Shown piece by piece: positions 44,848 to 54,316 of a DNA stretch of 64,000 nt. The first letter of the stretch is position 1. Every line of letters starts with the position of its first letter. Both the position numbers and the translations under genes were made by a program. The notes beneath the pieces are model-generated. The model was given only the letters and a program-made list of their open reading frames with translations. It had not been told where the DNA came from and did no database searches. Source of the stretch: Ascidiimonas meishanensis (GTDB taxonomy: Bacteria > Bacteroidota > Bacteroidia > Flavobacteriales > Flavobacteriaceae); the NCBI RefSeq assembly GCF_037782385.1, contig NZ_JBBEXD010000003.1, forward strand, positions 1-64,000. Reading direction: 5' to 3'.

Positions 44848-45897
44848 ATGCCTTCTACTGACCAATGCAAAAACTGTGAGAAAACTTTTGACGCAGCTTT
44901 TGATTATTGTCCGTATTGCGGACAGGAGACTGCCGATAACCTAACTTTTGGGGTACTTTTTAGCAATACCATTAGTAATTACTTTTCTATAGACGCCCGA
45001 TTTTTTAGAAGTTTTGTACCCTTGCTAACAAAACCAGGCGTTCTGGCAAGACGTTTTGTAGACGGTAAAAGGCTCACCTATTTGCATCCGGCACAATTTT
45101 ATTTATTTATTTCTGTAATTTTCTTTTTTGTGTTTTCATTTTCCGTAAGAAAAGCAGATACAGCTATGTCTGAAGCTTTAAAAAAAGGATTTGACAGGGA
45201 AATTACCATAGATACCCTCAGTATAGAAAAAGATTCCATTGCCATAGAACAAGCAAAAAAGGTACTAAGAGATAATCAGAAGTATACCGGAATGTCTGAG
45301 GAAGAATTAAAAACAATAGATTCTGTGATGGAAGCAGACGAAGTACCTGTAAACCTATCTTTTACATTTAAACGAAAAGTTTTAGACTCCCTTATAAAAT
45401 CAAAAGCACCAAAAGAGGAGCAGTTGGCAGCTATGGGAATGGCTGAAGATGCAGGTGTTTTTACAAGAAAAATGTATGGACAAATACTTAAGTTTTATAA
45501 ACAAAAGGGAGGCGGTATTTTGAAAACGCTTTATGACACAGTCCCTATTGCGATGTTTTTCATGCTTCCGTTATTTGCTTTTTTACTTAAAATCTTTTAT
45601 TGGAAAAGGGCCACTTTTGCACATCATATGGTCTTTGGTTTTTACTTTTTCACCTTTATTTTTTCCTCATTTTGTGTGTTATTACTAGCAAAAGAATTTC
45701 TGGAAATACCTATTTGGATTCAGGTACTCTTCTATTTATCCTTTATTCTTTACCTCTTGTTGGCACTTCGTAACTTTTATAAAAGCAGTTGGTTAGGAGC
45801 CATCATAAAAGCCAATCTCATTTCTTTTATTTACATGCTTTTTGTGGTGCCTGTGGCAGTATTTGGAATTATGTTTGTTACTATCCTGTTGTACTAA
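44848..45897 (+). CDS. DUF3667-domain zinc-ribbon membrane protein
   Basis: The 349-residue protein starts with a zinc ribbon (CKNCEKTFDAAFDYCPYCGQ, two CxxC pairs at residues 7-10 and 22-25) and then five membrane segments with the DUF3667 motif FVDGKRLTYLHPAQFYLF. It is a recognised Bacteroidota membrane family of unknown function. The middle has a charged extracytoplasmic region (residues about 115-215). Confidence 0.88.
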   Translation: MPSTDQCKNCEKTFDAAFDYCPYCGQETADNLTFGVLFSNTISNYFSIDARFFRSFVPLLTKPGVLARRFVDGKRLTYLHPAQFYLFISVIFFFVFSFSVRKADTAMSEALKKGFDREITIDTLSIEKDSIAIEQAKKVLRDNQKYTGMSEEELKTIDSVMEADEVPVNLSFTFKRKVLDSLIKSKAPKEEQLAAMGMAEDAGVFTRKMYGQILKFYKQKGGGILKTLYDTVPIAMFFMLPLFAFLLKIFYWKRATFAHHMVFGFYFFTFIFSSFCVLLLAKEFLEIPIWIQVLFYLSFILYLLLALRNFYKSSWLGAIIKANLISFIYMLFVVPVAVFGIMFVTILLY

Positions 45898-46172
45898 TTA
45901 GTTTTAGTAACCTATGCCTTCTGCAGTCTAATCGCCTTGAAGAGAGTTCTTGTTTATGCATGCCAAAGTTATATCTGCCTTTGCTATATATGGAAGCGTA
46001 TTAAGGGCATCAAGTATTGTTATCAATGCCCCCAACCTATTCATATAAAGGGTTTCCGCTTGATATGAAAATCTTAATTTGCAAGGATCATTTATTCCTA
46101 CATCTTAAAACATTCTTTTTTATAATAGTTTCAAAAAATCATACTTCCTGAGAACTCAATGTACAACGATTA

Positions 46173-47510
46173 CTAAAGTTTAAAATTAGGACCACCTGGC
46201 TTTCTTTTGATACTATTTTTAGTGGGAGTACCCATTTTCTGTTTGCTTTTTTGAGCTAAATTTTTTGGTGTAAAAAATTTGGCTAAATTTAAATCATTTT
46301 GATTTTTATTACTAACATCGGATAAAATAATACCAATTCCTCTCTCTAATTCTTTAAGAAAAAGTTCAGCATGAGCGCTAAGCTTCTCTTTAAAAATTTC
46401 ATTAGACTCGTCTTTAAATTTTGAGATAATTTCTAGTTCATGTGCCAAGATAGATACTTGTTTTTGGGAATCAAAAAGTGGAGATTCTAATGCTAGCGTT
46501 GGAATAGCAGCCCTACTAATAAGTGCATCTATTTTTGATTTGGACTCATGTAAGATTTCAGCATAGGGGGTATCTAAACATACATCCTCTCCCATTCTAT
46601 CTTCTTTTTTAGAAGCAATTCCTTTTGCGGCGTCCATTTCCTCTGGGAAAGTAGCTAGTGGATTTCCATCTACTTCAAGAACTTCTAAAGTATCAATTTT
46701 AGCTATTGATTCGGGAAGTGTGCTAATTCTGTTATCGTCTAGTACAAGTTTTTGTAAACGCTTCAATTTTCCAATCTCAGGTGTAACATTCTCTATTAAA
46801 TTTCCCCATAGGTTAAGTTGTTCTAAACTCTTCAAATTGGAGAATTCATCAGGAATAGCGTTCAATAGATTTCTTTCGGCTCTAAGCGCTACGAGCTGTC
46901 TTAATTGAGCTATTTCTTCTGGAAAAGACCTTAGCTGGTTATAGCTGATCATTAGGGAATTCAATTTTTTCAACTTACCAATACTTGCAGGAAGTTCTCT
47001 GATCTGATTTCCCCATAATTTTAGTGTTTTAAGGCTTTTTAAATCTCCAATTTCTTCTGGGAGGGTTTTCAACTGGTTTCTGTCTGCTTCCAGAACTTGT
47101 AAACTTGGTAGGCTTCCAATACTTATAGGTAATTCCTCAAATGAATTTTGTCCTAAGAGAAGTTCTTCTAAGCTAACGAGGCCATCCATTTTTTCAAGCA
47201 ATGCTATCAACCTATTGTTTTCTAAGTTAAGACTTTCTAAAGATGATAATTGATTGAACTCTTCTGGGACTCTTGTAAAATCGTTATCGCTTAAGTCTAG
47301 GTGCCTCAGGCTCTCTAAAGATAAGAGATGTGGTGTAAGCTCTTCCAGATCGCTATTTTGCAAGCCAAATCCTGATAATTTTAATGAATCAATTTTAGGT
47401 TCATGGATAAATTCATCAACTCTAAATTTGTTTTCACTCATATAATTTACATTTCGCTGCAATGACTCAATGACAGACATTGCGCGTAAAAGCGGGGGGA
47501 CAATTCTCAT
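46173..47510 (-). CDS. Leucine-rich-repeat protein
   Basis: The product of up to 445 residues has about ten leucine-rich repeats at about residues 45-290 (for example LKSLKTLKLWGNQIRELP and LEQLNLWGNLIENVTPE), then a helical C-terminal region with a basic tail (KNSIKRKPGGPNFKL). The longest frame begins at 47510; starts at 47480 (MSVIES) or 47441 (MSENKF) are as plausible. LRR arrays bind proteins, but no partner is evident. Confidence 0.8.
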   Translation of the reverse strand: MRIVPPLLRAMSVIESLQRNVNYMSENKFRVDEFIHEPKIDSLKLSGFGLQNSDLEELTPHLLSLESLRHLDLSDNDFTRVPEEFNQLSSLESLNLENNRLIALLEKMDGLVSLEELLLGQNSFEELPISIGSLPSLQVLEADRNQLKTLPEEIGDLKSLKTLKLWGNQIRELPASIGKLKKLNSLMISYNQLRSFPEEIAQLRQLVALRAERNLLNAIPDEFSNLKSLEQLNLWGNLIENVTPEIGKLKRLQKLVLDDNRISTLPESIAKIDTLEVLEVDGNPLATFPEEMDAAKGIASKKEDRMGEDVCLDTPYAEILHESKSKIDALISRAAIPTLALESPLFDSQKQVSILAHELEIISKFKDESNEIFKEKLSAHAELFLKELERGIGIILSDVSNKNQNDLNLAKFFTPKNLAQKSKQKMGTPTKNSIKRKPGGPNFKL

Positions 47511-47884
47511 TAGATTTTAATATTATTTAGGAGGGTTAAATTTTTTGGAAATATTCCAAAGTCAATTGTGAATAAAATATATAAATACCCCCAACAGCAA
47601 GCTCAAAGATTTTTATGCTAAAAACATATTGTTTTCTATATCAGACTACTGAAGAAAAAATAAAATGTTTTGTGAAATGATAGAATTCTATTTCCATGTT
47701 TTTTTGGAGTATCGTTAAATAGACTTTTACAAAACCAGAGTAATAGTATTTTAAATGAGGACGTTCATGGTTCATCAAAATCGGGAAAGCCAGATAGCCT
47801 TTCTGGAAATAGAAGGATGTAAAAAGTATATTACTTCAAGTGAAGTAACCTGCAAAAGGCCATTGATTTTATGCTATAGACAAA
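47511..47884. other. Intergenic region with a TTACTTCA palindrome
   Basis: This 374-bp gap carries TTACTTCA (47831-47838), AG, TGAAGTAA (47841-47848), a perfect dyad about 35 bp past the DUF4386 stop. I see no gene in the rest. Confidence 0.45.
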
Positions 47885-48577
47885 CTATACAGCCTTAGAT
47901 AATTCCTTGCAATGAGAAGGGCGAAAACCTAGAATTAATAAATAGAGGATAAAACAAAGTACAAAAATACCGTTTTGTAGAAATAGCAGAAAGGATACAC
48001 TTTGTGCTGCCAATTGTAAAGCCCCTCCTGCAAAAACAATGAGAGAAGCAATTATTCCCCAAATAGCAAGCCATTGATGAACTAGTTTTGTTTTGAAAAA
48101 GAAAAAATATAGAACCATTCCTCCAACAGCATAGAGTATTAGCATTATAAAATGAATCCAGTAATACGCTTCGTAAAGCATGCTGGAAAGAATTGTATAG
48201 TCTTCTGGGTTACTACCGCCGCCCATTTCAAACTCTGAAGCTACAGTGAGTAAAGAAATATGAATCACGTTGCTAAGGGTAATAATAGTAAAGTTTATGA
48301 AAGCAATTCCGGTATAAGCTAGTGCCATACGAGTACTGAATTTTTTAATAAACGGATACAAAAAGATAGCTATGGCAACACCCAATGCACTCCCAAACAT
48401 ATCCAAATAAATAGCTTGTTTCATTTGAGAACTACTCTTAATAAGCTCTAAAAGAAAATCTACTGTATTGGCATCAATGCCACTTAAACCTCTTAGTGCT
48501 GTTCCGGCACCTCCGGTTATTACGCTAACTAAAAAGAGCAAGCCAAGAAGCCTCCCTGAATTTTTGGTGAGTTTCAT
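47885..48577 (-). CDS. DUF4386-domain membrane protein
   Basis: The 230-residue protein has six membrane segments and the DUF4386 pattern (LGLLFLVSVITGGAGTALRG and later WLAIWGIIASLIVFAGGAL). The function is unknown. It is divergent from the ArsR/SRPBCC pair, with 212 bp between them, and the shared position suggests common control. Confidence 0.85.
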   Translation of the reverse strand: MKLTKNSGRLLGLLFLVSVITGGAGTALRGLSGIDANTVDFLLELIKSSSQMKQAIYLDMFGSALGVAIAIFLYPFIKKFSTRMALAYTGIAFINFTIITLSNVIHISLLTVASEFEMGGGSNPEDYTILSSMLYEAYYWIHFIMLILYAVGGMVLYFFFFKTKLVHQWLAIWGIIASLIVFAGGALQLAAQSVSFLLFLQNGIFVLCFILYLLILGFRPSHCKELSKAV

Positions 48578-48740
48578 ATAAATTGGTTTTTTGATTGATG
48601 ATGCTTGATTAGTAACAATTTAAGCGTATTTGTTACATTAAATTACCATAAAGTAGGTAAAACTTGATGTTTTTTTCAAGTTATTTTATGTTGAGCAGAA
48701 CTAAGTATTTGATGGATGTTTTTTTCAAATATATATTTGC

Positions 48741-48782
48741 GTAACCAAATGATTACATATATATTTGTAATCAATTAGTTAC
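48741..48782. promoter_or_regulatory. 42-bp dyad over the ArsR promoter
   Basis: The centre is GATTACA (48751-48757) and TGTAATC (48766-48772), perfect inverted arms. Outer arms GTAACCAAAT (48741-48750) and AATTAGTTAC (48773-48782) match at 8 of 10. TATATTTG (48760-48767) lies inside and the ArsR start is 9 bp after the dyad. This fits ArsR autoregulation. Confidence 0.6.
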
Positions 48783-48789
48783 ACATTTT

Positions 48790-49119
48790 ATGAGAAGAGA
48801 TGTTTTTCAGGCAATTGCAGACCCTATTAGACGAGAAATTATACAGCTTCTAGCTACGGAAACTTTAAGCGTGAATGAGGTGGCAGAAAAATTTGATATC
48901 AGTAGACCTGCCATCTCAAAACATCTAAAAATATTAAACGAATGCGGGATCATTCATTTTAACCAAATAGGAAGAGAACGTTTATGTTTAATTCAACCAC
49001 AAGAATTGATTCCGGCTTTTCTATGGATACGACAATACCATAAACTATGGGAAGATAGAATAGATTCTTTTGAAAATTATGTTAATCAAATTCAAATCCA
49101 AAACAATAAAGATGAGTGA
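48790..49119 (+). CDS. ArsR-family HTH regulator
   Basis: The 109-residue protein is a single winged helix (MRRDVFQAIADPIRREIIQL, NEVAEKFDISRPAISKHLKI). It belongs to the ArsR-like group paired with SRPBCC/AHSA1 proteins rather than metal sensing, since no metal-binding Cys cluster is present. It overlaps the next gene by 8 bp. Confidence 0.9.
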   Translation: MRRDVFQAIADPIRREIIQLLATETLSVNEVAEKFDISRPAISKHLKILNECGIIHFNQIGRERLCLIQPQELIPAFLWIRQYHKLWEDRIDSFENYVNQIQIQNNKDE

Positions 49120-49570
49120 TTTAGCAAACAGAACAATAACAATTAAAAAAACCTTAAATGCCCCGTTAAAATTAGTTTGGGATGCATGGACACAAGAAGC
49201 ACAAATCCTCAAATGGTGGGCACCCAATGGAATGGATATGAAAGTTACTGAACATAACTTTAAAGTAGGTGGAAAGTGGAAATATTCCATGCCTATGCCA
49301 AATGGAAAAGAATTTATATCAGAAGGAACTTATAAAGAGATTGTTGATCTACAAAAAATTATCACCTCCGCCGATTTTAAACCAATGACAGAAGGAGTAG
49401 AGTTACAAATCTATTTTGAAGCAGATGGTGCGCAAACAAAATTTACTTTTAGTGTAATTCACACTACCTCCGAATACTGTAAACAACAAGAAGAAATGGG
49501 AATTTATAATGGTTGGGGTGCTGCTTTTGAACGATTAAGAACTGTTTTGGAAACAGGCTCAAGCAATTAA
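49112..49570 (+). CDS. SRPBCC (AHSA1-like) protein
   Basis: I start the protein at ATG 49112, which overlaps the ArsR stop as ATGAGTGA and gives 152 residues; an in-frame ATG at 49070 lies inside the ArsR gene. The family core is LKLVWDAWTQEAQILKWW and KVGGKWKYSMPMP. AHSA1-like proteins bind hydrophobic ligands; the role here is unknown, but ArsR-SRPBCC operons are widespread. Confidence 0.9.
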   Translation: MSDLANRTITIKKTLNAPLKLVWDAWTQEAQILKWWAPNGMDMKVTEHNFKVGGKWKYSMPMPNGKEFISEGTYKEIVDLQKIITSADFKPMTEGVELQIYFEADGAQTKFTFSVIHTTSEYCKQQEEMGIYNGWGAAFERLRTVLETGSSN

Positions 49571-49745
49571 ATTAGTACTAAAACTAAAAAAACTGCTAGC
49601 GAATACCCGTTTGAAATTAGAAGGAGTTATTTCCCTTTTAACATAATTAAATGAAAAATTCTTATTTTTAGTACGTATCTTGATATGTTGAAATACAGCT
49701 GTTTACAGGTTTATTAAAACAAACAAGCATAAAAATCTTTGGAAA

Positions 49746-50099
49746 ATGAAAAAACTACCGCTCTTTCTCTTCTTACTTCTTTTGTATGCTCATAACGTAT
49801 CTGGTCAATCTGTATTTGAATTGAGCCCATCACAAAGTATGTCAATTACGGGTAAAGGGTCTGGTAAAGATGCTGCCCTAAATCCATATTCTAATGATGA
49901 TAGGAGTATTGCAATTATTGAAAACATTGGTGAAAATGATGTTGTTATAAGAATTCAAGAAAAAGGAAAAGTGATAGAAAGGAGCATTCTAAAACCAGCA
50001 GAGATCAAAAAAATGGACTTATTAAAAGAACAAGAACTCTATTTAGACAGCGAATTAAAATCAAAGGCTAGCGTTGATTTTCAGGCAAAAGCTGAATAA
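49746..50099 (+). CDS. Hypothetical secreted small protein
   Basis: The 117-residue protein has a signal peptide (MKKLPLFLFLLLLYAHNVSG) and a mature domain of about 97 residues starting QSVFELSPSQSMSITGKGSG. It is unusually acidic-basic mixed and beta-rich, with no cysteine. I do not recognise a family. Confidence 0.7.
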   Translation: MKKLPLFLFLLLLYAHNVSGQSVFELSPSQSMSITGKGSGKDAALNPYSNDDRSIAIIENIGENDVVIRIQEKGKVIERSILKPAEIKKMDLLKEQELYLDSELKSKASVDFQAKAE

Positions 50100-50509
50100 A
50101 AAGCTTATCGGTAAGATGCTTCGCTAATGGGTGTTTTGTTTTTGTAACTTCATTTTCTGGTATGCAAAAAATCACAAGTATCTATTTCTATTACTGGTAT
50201 TGCGATAAAGGTATCTGTGACTTATGTTGAGACTTTTATTTTTTGTCTCAGAATTAAAACGTACTAGCATATCAGACAATGTTTGTTTTTCAACGCAATC
50301 GATTTCATTAAAAAACAGTCTCATTCTTCTGTAAGGATAAAGTTTTGTATTTTTAGCATCACCACAAGCACATTTACTAGTACATTATAAATGCATCACT
50401 CCCTGAAAATTAAAAATATTGTTCTTCAACAGAACAAATGGTGCCATACTGCAAATTTCTTTTCTGTTTACCATTCATATAACTAACTAGCCACTAATTA
50501 GAACTACAA
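50100..50509. other. Intergenic region with a TGAGAC hairpin
   Basis: TGAGAC (50228-50233) and GTCTCA (50245-50250) bracket a T-rich loop in this 410-bp gap. TTTTGTATTTTTA near 50345 may be a promoter remnant. No gene is visible. Confidence 0.4.
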
Positions 50510-51505
50510 ATGACATCTTACACTGTAACCCAAATCAACGACCTTATAAAAGGTGAATTAATAGGAGATACCACTCATAAAATTGAAAGTCCTGAAGAAA
50601 TAAAAAAAGCGAATGAAACTCAAATTACGTTTATTGGAAGCAGTAAGTATGTAAAGTTTTGGGCAGACTCTAAAGCATCTGTTGCTTTTGTAAATGAACA
50701 TGTAAAGATAGCACCTGGTGACAATCGCGCGTTTATTAAGGTAAAAAATGTAGATTTAGCCATGGCTCAAATATTAGAGCTTTTTAATCCGGCTCCCCCT
50801 GTTTTTGATATAGACATTCACCCCACTGCGGTAATACATGAAACCGCAAAAATTGGGAGTGGCTGTAAAATTGGTGCCAACTGCTATATAGGTAAAGATG
50901 TGGAGTTAGGGAACAGTGTAACTTTATACCCCAATGTTTGTGTCTTTGATGAAACCATGATAGGCGATCATACGACCGTTTGGTCTGGAACCGTAATTCG
51001 GGAGCGCTGTATTATTGGCAGTCATTGTATTTTTCATACCAATGTAAGTATTGGAGCAGATGGTTTTGGCTATAGACCTAGTGAAGATGGCAGGCAACTC
51101 GTAAAAATACCACAGATAGGAAATGTTATTATAGGGCATTATGTAGAAATTGGTGCCAATTCTTGTGTTGATAGAGCAAAATTCAGCTCTACTATTGTAG
51201 GCGATGGCTGTAAAATTGATAACCTGGTACAAGTAGCACATAACAGTATTATGGGACGCTCTTGTATTATGGCAGGGCACAGCGGACTTGCAGGTTCGGT
51301 TACCTTAGGTGATGGCGTCATTATTGGGGGAAGTGCTTCTATTAAAGACCACACAACCATACATTCTGGTGCCACTGTAGGTGCGGGATCTGGAGTTATG
51401 AATGATGTAGAAGCTGGAAAAACCGTGTTAGGATATCCGGCACAAGACGCTAGAGATATGCTAAAACAGTGGGTAGCGATAAAACGTTTTATGAAAAATC
51501 AATAG
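50510..51505 (+). CDS. lpxD: UDP-3-O-acylglucosamine N-acyltransferase
   Basis: LpxD adds the second acyl chain to the lipid A precursor. The 331-residue protein has an N-terminal domain (about residues 1-100) and a left-handed beta-helix of hexapeptide repeats; the catalytic His is His244 in LVQVAHNSIMG, near E. coli His239. It is not in an lpx/fabZ cluster here, so it may be one of two lpxD copies in the genome. Confidence 0.92.
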   Translation: MTSYTVTQINDLIKGELIGDTTHKIESPEEIKKANETQITFIGSSKYVKFWADSKASVAFVNEHVKIAPGDNRAFIKVKNVDLAMAQILELFNPAPPVFDIDIHPTAVIHETAKIGSGCKIGANCYIGKDVELGNSVTLYPNVCVFDETMIGDHTTVWSGTVIRERCIIGSHCIFHTNVSIGADGFGYRPSEDGRQLVKIPQIGNVIIGHYVEIGANSCVDRAKFSSTIVGDGCKIDNLVQVAHNSIMGRSCIMAGHSGLAGSVTLGDGVIIGGSASIKDHTTIHSGATVGAGSGVMNDVEAGKTVLGYPAQDARDMLKQWVAIKRFMKNQ

Positions 51506-51674
51506 TGTTTTCTATTGTTGACGAGGATAGCAGTGAATGAATAGCCAGTAAAATTAACGAACTATCTATTCCAGTTTTGGTTTTGTTCTAGGATAAAAAT
51601 TTAAGTGTAAGGGGGTGCATTGAGCGGGAGTGGAACTGGAAGGCAATCCCAACCACTTCATTTATAAAAAAACG

Positions 51675-51950
51675 GTCATTTTGAAGAAGCATAGCGACTG
51701 AGAAATCTGCTTGATGGTTAGCACAATGCTTTATAGCAAACCAAAAACAAACTGTTAGCAAAAAAAAGAGCTGCCACTATTCTTAAACCAACTCCAAGCC
51801 CTACGGATTCCCGTAAGTTTATTAAACACCGCTGTTTTATCTTGCCTTTAAATAAGAAATCTTTGTGTTCAGCATTATTTTCTTACGAATAAATACGTGT
51901 TTCGAGCTATTTTATAAGAAAAACCATTAGTTTTTGGTAAGTTTGGTTGG
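51675..51950 (+). repeat. 276-bp dispersed repeat, copy B
   Basis: Copy B has the same length as copy A at 38423-38698 and shares its left end (GTCATTTTGAAGAAGCAT, GACTGAGAAATCTGC) and right end (AGTTTGGTTGG), with a diverged middle. It lies 70 bp before the frameshifted gene at 52020. The rest of the gap 51506-52019 holds GTTAGGC (51989-51995) and no gene. Confidence 0.7.
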
Positions 51951-52019
51951 TACTCTAAGGTATCTCTAATCGTTTTTTACACATCACTGTTAGGCTGAAC
52001 ATAGATAAAACTTTGTTAT

Positions 52020-52843
52020 ATGGATATTCAAATTGTTTCACTAATATTAGGGTCTTCATTAGTCTCTGGCATTGTAGTCACTCTTATTAATCATGTTTTG
52101 ATAAAAATAAGACTCATGCAGAAACAAAGCTTTTACTTGCTCAGGCACAAAAATCTGAAAACGAAGCAGAAAAGCTTCGAACCGAGTTAAGTATTCAATC
52201 AAAAACACTTCAAGAACAAATTGAAAAACTTTATTACCCTGGAAAATACTACGATGATTATCGATTAGCATTTCCTGCTCTAGAAAAATGCGTTGAAGAA
52301 TATATATATGACCATTCGAAATCATATCAGAGTAATGTAGAAGTACCATTAAAATTATTAGCGGTTGCAATGACTTTTTCTTGGAAAAACTTTATTTGTC
52401 ATTCAATTCCAATATTGTTAAGAAAATATCCAAGCATTAAAATTCAATTACAAGTTTTATTCGTTTCTCCTGAATATTTGGAAAAATTATCTCTTTCAAA
52501 ACATGAGACAAATTGGATTAAGGAATCAAATGATAGAATACTTGACATTGATGACTATTGCAAAACTACGGTAAAAGATTTTAAAGAAAGATTTGAGTTT
52601 ATTGCGAGAACTTATGAGAACTTACCACATTGGCATGGATGGATGGTTGGAGAAGATCATTTATTTCTTGGTAGAACTAAATGGTATTTTGATAATGAAT
52701 TGCCTAGACTTAGTGTTGGTCAAAATGAGTATAGATACTTTAATTCAAGTGAAAAACAGGGCAGAGAACGAATTGAACTTTATAATTCTTGGTACCAATT
52801 TTACCAAGATCATTTTTCTAAGAATATTTCATGCGGCGAATGA
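52020..52843 (+). pseudogene. Frameshifted membrane/coiled-coil protein gene
   Basis: From ATG 52020 the frame encodes a membrane segment (MDIQIVSLILGSSLVSGIVV, TLINHVLIK) and then, in another frame open from 52091, a coiled coil (HAETKLLLAQAQKSENEAEK) leading to a 250-residue soluble domain ending at 52843. The two frames would join if the A-run at 52103-52107 had one more A. The C-terminal domain (HWHGWMVGEDHLFLG) is unrecognised. It may be a decayed gene or an assembly error. Confidence 0.7.
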
Positions 52844-53147
52844 TAAAACTACTACCGTCAATACACAATCGTCCATACCCCACCAGTTTGCAACTGCTGA
52901 CATCGCAATGGTAAAGTCTCCCTCAGCCCCTCTTTTCAAGATCATTCTTATGATAATTTCGTAGGTGTAAACCTAAAGCATCATTCTGGATTCTTTTGTT
53001 TCGTTATTTGAATCCTGAGCAAACATTATAAGATAAAATCAACACTTTATATACCATAGCGATGCCCATTAATAGAGGCAACCAAAACGGTTGCAAAATT
53101 ACTAACGCAACGTTTTGCGTTTTATAGCATCTTTAAAAAAAGACTTC
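52844..53147. other. Intergenic region with diverged repeat and two hairpins
   Basis: This 304-bp gap holds a diverged third copy of the 83-bp repeat (52880-52950). Two small hairpins follow: GCAACC/GGTTGC (53078-53094) and AACGCAA/TTGCGTT (53104-53121), just ahead of the next lipoprotein gene. Confidence 0.4.
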
Positions 53148-53954
53148 ATGAAAAAACTTAACGTATTTATAAGAATTTTTATCGGACTACTTATTTTTTC
53201 TTGCGTTTCAGACGACGATAATTCACAACCAATTTCTGAAGCGAATAAAAAAAGGCTCATTAAACTAACTAAAGAAAGTGATTACCAAAACAATGAACGA
53301 TATTTTTTTTACGATTCGGATAATAATGTTACCAATATTAAGACTTTTAGTCCATTAGATCAATCCACCCCAGATGTATTTAATATTATTTTTAACTATG
53401 AAAATAATTTAATTATATCTTCTTCCGTTTACAAAAATCAAGCACTAATCAGAACTATTGAATATAATTATTTGAATGATAATTTAACCGAAATGGTATT
53501 TTATGATGCTAACGGGATAAAAGATGATAAATTAGATTTCCTCTATAATTCTGAGAATAGAGTTGATAGCATTTATAGCCATAGTAGTTATATTGAAAAC
53601 GATTCACAACGGGCTGATAATTTCACTTATAACACTAATGGTAACATTGTAATAGCAGAAGGTTATTTTCATCGCCAATTTCAATACGACACAAACCCAA
53701 CCCCAAGTAATAACTTTACGAATGCAAATAAAATTATTTTTGCAGCTGATTCTTTTACTAATACTTTTTGTGAAAACAATCAAATAAAATGTACATTAAC
53801 CACTTATCGTGAAGGGCATGATCCATATATAAGACATATCAACACTTCTATAATTTATGATGCTGATGATTACCCAATACACAAAACTATCTTTCAAACC
53901 AAAGATGATGGAACTGTTATGAGCACTGAAACAATGACATTTGAATACGAATAA
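53148..53954 (+). CDS. Hypothetical lipoprotein with repeat strands
   Basis: From the Met at 53148 (an upstream ATG at 53115 is rejected) the 268-residue protein has a lipoprotein signal ending IFSC. The mature part has recurring short Tyr/Asn-rich strands (YDSDNNVTNIKTF, YNYLNDNLTEMVFYDANG, YNTNGNIVIAEGYF) of the YD-repeat type, fitting a beta-rich surface protein. Function unknown. Confidence 0.65.
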   Translation: MKKLNVFIRIFIGLLIFSCVSDDDNSQPISEANKKRLIKLTKESDYQNNERYFFYDSDNNVTNIKTFSPLDQSTPDVFNIIFNYENNLIISSSVYKNQALIRTIEYNYLNDNLTEMVFYDANGIKDDKLDFLYNSENRVDSIYSHSSYIENDSQRADNFTYNTNGNIVIAEGYFHRQFQYDTNPTPSNNFTNANKIIFAADSFTNTFCENNQIKCTLTTYREGHDPYIRHINTSIIYDADDYPIHKTIFQTKDDGTVMSTETMTFEYE

Positions 53955-53994
53955 AAACAGTTGGTAGCTTTAGTCAAATAATCCTATGCTCACA

Positions 53995-54077
53995 CCAGTT
54001 TCCAACTTGGTCGTATTTCCCATAGTAAACCCCAACCCTATTTATTTCCAAAATAAAAGCAGTTTTTTTAAAGTTTT
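53995..54077 (+). repeat. 83-bp repeat, copy 1
   Basis: CCAGTTT, ATAGTAAA, CCCAACCCTATTTATTT, CAAAATAA and AAAGTTTTG recur in the same order at 55599-55681, with a weaker third match near 52880. Copy 1 follows the lipoprotein stop by 40 bp. The region 53955-54316 otherwise holds GCCGTTGGTAG (54288-54298) and no gene. Confidence 0.65.
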
Positions 54078-54316
54078 GCTAGTGCTATTTCATAAATTTT
54101 AAAAATAATAGTATTTACAGCGGGGAGCCATTTTTTTAAGAAGCTCAAAAACACTTACAATTCTAGGAAAAAAGCGTAGAAAAGTAATTCTAGGCTTTAT
54201 ATATAGACTATGTTTAAATATTGATTTTTTCTCACATTCATAAACGATATATATTTATAGCAAATTTTGATAGGTTTTAGACAAACTGCCGTTGGTAGTA
54301 ATTAAAACAAACAAAC

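Noticed and set aside
45925..46045. Possible outer-membrane efflux (TolC-type) C-terminal remnant on the minus strand.
   Set aside because: A short stretch (ITILDALNTL) looks like TolC ends, but nothing else supports it and the rest does not align.
51989..51995. Integron attC site.
   Set aside because: Only a core-like GTTAGGC is present; no paired arms, stem or integrase were found.
52059..52370. Minus-strand open frame over the frameshifted gene.
   Set aside because: The plus-strand reading gives a continuous coiled coil and domain; the minus frame has no features.
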